A stretch of 64,000 bases of DNA, from assembly GCF_013366375.1 (NCBI RefSeq), contig NZ_JABWMJ010000007.1, forward strand, positions 270,420 to 334,419, in the 5' to 3' direction. The DNA is from Rhizobacter koreensis (GTDB taxonomy: Bacteria; Pseudomonadota; Gammaproteobacteria; Burkholderiales; Burkholderiaceae_C). This document shows, in pieces, positions 61,454 to 64,000 of the stretch. The notes below the pieces were generated by a model. The model worked only from the letters and a program-made list of their open reading frames with translations. It did not search any database and was not told where the DNA came from. How positions within the stretch are numbered: the stretch's first letter is position 1; each line of letters starts with the position of its first letter. Both the position numbers and the translations under genes were made by a program.

Positions 61454-62761
61454 GTGGAAGAAGTTCAGGCCCAAGCTCCCACGATCGAGGATGGTCGAGG
61501 GGGTCAGACGATGTTGGCGCCGCAGGAGGTGCAGAAGATGCTGGCGCTGTCGGCGCTCGGCTGGGGGAGCAAGCGCATCGGCCACGAGCTGGGCTGCAGC
61601 CGCAACACGGTGCGCGAGTACCTTCGGCAAGGCGGCTGGCGGCCGATGGACGTGGCTCGCCGCAGCGGTGTGTTGGAGCCGCATCAGGAGTGGCTTGCCG
61701 AGCGCTTGCGACGCCACCGCGGCAACGCCGACGTCGTGCGGCAGGACCTGCAGCGCGAGCTCGGCATCGAGGTGGGCTTACGGACCGTGCAGCGCGCCGT
61801 GGTGCCGCTGCGGCGGGAGTTGCGCGCGGAGGCGCTCGCCACGATCCGCTACGAGACCGCGCCGGGACAGCAGCTGCAGATCGACTTCGGCAGCACGTCG
61901 GTCGTGATCGGCGAGGAACTTCAGCGGGTGCATCTGTTCGTCGCGACGCTCGGCTACAGCCGGCGCTGCCACGTGAGCGTCTTCCTGCATGAGCGCCAAT
62001 CCGCCTGGCTGCAGGGGCTCGAGGCGGCGTTCCGTCACTTCGATGGCTTGCCCGTCGAGCTGCTGATCGACAACGCCAAGGCGCTCGTGCAAGACCACGA
62101 CGTGCAGACACGGGAGGTCAAGTTCAACGATCGCTTCCACGCCTTCTGCCGCTACTGGGGCGTGGTCCCCCGGGCCTGCGCGCCGTACCGCGCGCGCACG
62201 AAGGGCAAGGACGAGCGCGGCGTCGGCTACGTCAAGCGCAACGCCATCGCCGGTCACCGCTTCGAGAGCGTCGAGGCGCTGCATGCTCACCTGCAGCAGT
62301 GGATGCGAACCGTGGCTGACATCAGGCTTCACGGCACCACCGGCGAGCCGCCGATCGTGCGCTTCGAGCGTGACGAGCGCACGCGGCTCAAGCCCTTGCC
62401 CGGCAAGGCGCCGTTCCTGCAGGTGCGCGAGCTGAGCCGGCGCGTTCACAACGATGCGTGCCTCGAGCTCGACACCAACCGCTACAGCGTGCCGTGGCGG
62501 CTCATCGGCGAAAGCGTCACCGTCATCGTTGCCGAGCGCTGCGTGCGGGTGCTCTACGCCGGGCAGGAAGTAGCTTGCCACGCGCAGAGCGCGCTTCGCC
62601 GAACGACGGTCATCGAGCGCGGCCACCTTGCTGGCATCGTCGGCGCCCAGTTCGCCGGCGTCACCTGGCTGCCTGCGACGCCGTTGCAACCGGCGCAGAT
62701 GCCTGCCGAGTTGCTGCGGCCGCTGCAGCAGTACGAGGCGGCACTCGGGGGTGGCTGGTGA
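61454..62761 (+). CDS. istA: IS21-family transposase IstA
   Basis: A 435-residue DDE transposase. An N-terminal helix-turn-helix (LGWGSKRIGHELGCSRNTVR) is followed by the integrase core with acidic residues in QLQIDFGSTSV, ELLIDNAKALV and KDERGVGYVKRN. The start is the GTG at 61454 with AAGGAGG nine bases upstream. Its stop overlaps the istB start by 4 bp. It cuts and joins IS ends together with IstB. Confidence 0.93.
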   Translation: MEEVQAQAPTIEDGRGGQTMLAPQEVQKMLALSALGWGSKRIGHELGCSRNTVREYLRQGGWRPMDVARRSGVLEPHQEWLAERLRRHRGNADVVRQDLQRELGIEVGLRTVQRAVVPLRRELRAEALATIRYETAPGQQLQIDFGSTSVVIGEELQRVHLFVATLGYSRRCHVSVFLHERQSAWLQGLEAAFRHFDGLPVELLIDNAKALVQDHDVQTREVKFNDRFHAFCRYWGVVPRACAPYRARTKGKDERGVGYVKRNAIAGHRFESVEALHAHLQQWMRTVADIRLHGTTGEPPIVRFERDERTRLKPLPGKAPFLQVRELSRRVHNDACLELDTNRYSVPWRLIGESVTVIVAERCVRVLYAGQEVACHAQSALRRTTVIERGHLAGIVGAQFAGVTWLPATPLQPAQMPAELLRPLQQYEAALGGGW

Positions 62762-63570
62762 GCGCGGCCAAGAAGACCAAGCCGCCTGAGGCGATCGGCG
62801 AGCTCGAGCCGATGCTGACGCGGCTGAAGCTCACGGCGATCCGCGATCAGCTCGACACGCTGCTCGACCAGGCCGGCCGCGCCGAGCTGAACCTCAGGGA
62901 AGCCCTCACGATGCTGTGTACGGCGGAGGTCGCGCGCAAGGACGAGCGGCGCATCCAGATGGGGATGTCGATCGCGAAGTTCCCGTACGTTCGAACGCTC
63001 GAGGGCTTCGAGTACGACGCGCAGCCCTCGGTCGACCCCAAGCAGATCCGCGAGCTGGCGCTCTCGCGCTGGGTGGCCAACGGCGACAGCGTCCTGTTGC
63101 TCGGACCACCCGGTGTCGGCAAGACGCACCTCGCGGTGGCACTCGGGCGCGAGGCGATCGTGCGCGGCTACTCGACGCTGTTCGTGCCGGCCACCGGGCT
63201 GGTCACGCAGCTCGCTCGTGCGCACACAGAAGGAAGGCTCGAGGAGAAGCTGCTGCACTTCACCAAGCCGAAGCTGCTCATCGTCGACGAGCTCGGCTAC
63301 CTGCCGTTCGAAGCGAATGCCGCACACCTGTTCTTCCAGCTGGTGAGTCGGCGCTACGAGCGCGGCTCCATGCTGGTGACGAGCAACCGATCCGTAGCCG
63401 AATGGGGCGGCGTGTTCGGCGACGCCGTTGTGGCGACAGCAATCCTGGACCGACTGCTGCACCACAGCCACGTGATCACCATTCGTGGTGACAGCTACAG
63501 GCTGCGGACGAAGCGGCGCGCTGGCCTGGTTAACCAGGCCAGCGCAACCACGGCAACCGTCGCCAACTGA
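62758..63570 (+). CDS. istB: IS21-family helper ATPase IstB
   Basis: A 270-residue AAA+ ATPase. The Walker A motif is GPPGVGKTHLA near residue 118, Walker B is LLIVDELGYLP near residue 178, and the sensor region is MLVTSNRSVAEW. It resembles DnaC/DnaA and stimulates IstA and selects target DNA. The GTG start at 62758 overlaps the istA stop (GTGA). Confidence 0.93.
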   Translation: MSAAKKTKPPEAIGELEPMLTRLKLTAIRDQLDTLLDQAGRAELNLREALTMLCTAEVARKDERRIQMGMSIAKFPYVRTLEGFEYDAQPSVDPKQIRELALSRWVANGDSVLLLGPPGVGKTHLAVALGREAIVRGYSTLFVPATGLVTQLARAHTEGRLEEKLLHFTKPKLLIVDELGYLPFEANAAHLFFQLVSRRYERGSMLVTSNRSVAEWGGVFGDAVVATAILDRLLHHSHVITIRGDSYRLRTKRRAGLVNQASATTATVAN

Positions 63571-63577
63571 TCAACCG

Positions 63578-63623
63578 GGGGGTCAATTCTGGACGTCGTC
63601 AGGGGGTCAGTTCTGGATGTCGC
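63578..63623 (-). repeat. IS21 right terminal repeats (two copies)
   Basis: Inverse copies at 63578-63599 and 63602-63623, again with a 24-bp period. They mirror the left repeats. Confidence 0.88.
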
Positions 63624-63634
63624 TTGACACACCG

Positions 63635-63879
63635 CGCGTGCTGCCGGTCGGCGCCGCGGGCTGAAGTGACACTACGCAGCTCATGGCGGCACCCGGGTCC
63701 CGGTGAGCCCTCCTCGCAACAGCCGCTTTCGAAGGTGGAGCCGACGATCACATGGTGTCGACCGGCCGCCGCGGTTGAACGACCGCTGGCGATCCGCCGA
63801 TCGGCAGAAGTCGACCCGTTGCGGAAGTACGCTTCGCCAATCTCGCCGCCCGAAATCAGTCGCTCAACATTCAAGCTTA
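63635..63879. other. gap between IS21 and the IS5-like element
   Basis: About 245 bases of unassigned sequence. If the IS21 insertion is removed, the reading frame on the left (61169-61381) joins a short frame here that stops soon, so a small gene may have been interrupted, but no family can be named. A minus-strand frame at 63599-63913 spans the IS end and is not supported. Confidence 0.4.
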
Positions 63880-64000
63880 GGGAAGCTCTGCAAAACCGGC
63901 CCGCAGCTTGCATGATTGAGGCCCATGATCGCCAAGCGCGCTGAAGCCATGAAGCAGTTGGGCCTGGGTTTGAATCTGTCGACCAAGAAGACGCGCAAGC
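63880..64000 (+). mobile_element. left end of an IS5-family insertion sequence (partial)
   Basis: The sequence GGGAAGCTCTGCAAAACC at about 63880 resembles the terminal repeat of IS5-family elements and lies just before a transposase start. The right end is beyond the window, so the boundary is approximate. Confidence 0.55.
63925..64000 (+). CDS. IS5-family transposase, N-terminal fragment (cut by window end)
   Basis: The open frame encodes MIAKRAEAMKQLGLGLN followed by LSTKKTRK. The segment MKQLGLGLNLSTKKTRK is how many IS5-group transposases begin. The ATG at 63925 follows GAGG; the second ATG (63949) matches the usual family start. Only about 25 residues are inside the window. Confidence 0.7.
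   Translation, partial: MIAKRAEAMKQLGLGLNLSTKKTRK

Larger units (their letters stand above)
61382..63629 (+). mobile_element. complete IS21-family insertion sequence
   Basis: A 2248-bp element carrying istA and istB with overlapping start/stop (GTGA). Ends are TGTTGGGCGACAT (left) and the inverse of TGTCAAGCGACAT (right). Each end holds two 22-bp copies of GCGACATNNAGAACTGACCCCC-like repeats with a 24-bp period. The 5-bp sequence CACCG is duplicated at 61377-61381 and 63630-63634, which proves the boundaries. Both genes look intact, so the element is probably active. Confidence 0.93.

Noticed and set aside
63599..63944. Open frames on both strands between the two insertion sequences
   Set aside because: They run across the IS21 right end or the IS5-like end and so cannot be original genes.

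Overview
This is a high-GC (about 70%) chromosomal window that looks like a betaproteobacterium of the order Burkholderiales, most like the Rubrivivax/Leptothrix/Methylibium type of environmental genera. The evidence is family content, not a marker gene: several Bug/TctC solute-binding proteins, TcuA/TcuB tricarballylate oxidation, a PaoABC-type periplasmic aldehyde oxidoreductase, PEP-CTERM proteins, an amino-acid ABC transporter fragment and a betaproteobacterial-type tRNA-Arg(ACG) piece. Species cannot be named from this window.

Layout. 1-440: end of a Pha/Mrp K+/H+ antiporter operon (phaF partial, phaG). 553-3533: tcuA-tcuB on the minus strand, followed upstream by the decayed remnant of a Bug receptor gene. 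3733-7740: a thioredoxin-reductase-like enzyme, a transglutaminase-like protease and two tandem Ku genes; their partner ligase-polymerase LigD lies 31 kb away at 38758-41106, so a non-homologous end-joining (NHEJ) set is present. 7912-11695: galactarate dehydratase garD in an apparent operon with a Bug receptor, next to a second Bug gene. 11855-24669: mixed housekeeping and accessory enzymes (two methyltransferases, 3-methyladenine glycosylase, DJ-1 protein, thioesterase, a two-helix K+ channel, a putative PD-(D/E)XK nuclease-like protein, SDR, EamA exporter, MDR reductase, two MBL-fold lipoproteins, a PEP-CTERM SGNH-like protein). 24839-30672: a vanadium-haloperoxidase/DUF3455 fusion and a methyltransferase, divergent from a BTAD/TPR regulator and an unknown protein. 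30721-38510: EF-G-like GTPase, dienelactone hydrolase, paoABC, and a small secreted protein with a clear terminator.

41373-44300 is a self-contained TetR circuit: a perfect operator upstream of tetR and a second, imperfect copy upstream of an SDR-MFS pair. 44417-47770 holds a polar amino-acid ABC receptor and permease without an ATPase, and a LysR-Bug pair. 47980-53887 holds a large LVIVD-like lipoprotein, a GspC-like protein, two small secreted proteins, and a cupredoxin plus multipass membrane protein pair.

54523-57545 is the most striking locus: a PEP-CTERM surface protein whose body looks like a cohesin module, followed 80 bp later by a secreted penicillin-acylase-family enzyme with a C-terminal dockerin-like EF-hand. 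This suggests a two-component, non-cellulosomal cohesin-dockerin system that docks an Ntn-hydrolase on the cell envelope.

After an ELM1-family protein and a LuxR/NarL-type two-component system, the chromosome meets a mobile region. At 60756-60800 lies the 3' 45 nt of a tRNA-Arg(ACG) gene, broken at the anticodon loop and still followed by a strong terminator. Integrase arm-like repeats follow. To the right are a complete IS21-family element (61382-63629, with terminal repeats and a 5-bp target duplication CACCG) and the start of an IS5-family element running off the window. No integrase gene, complete tRNA gene, rRNA or CRISPR array is visible.
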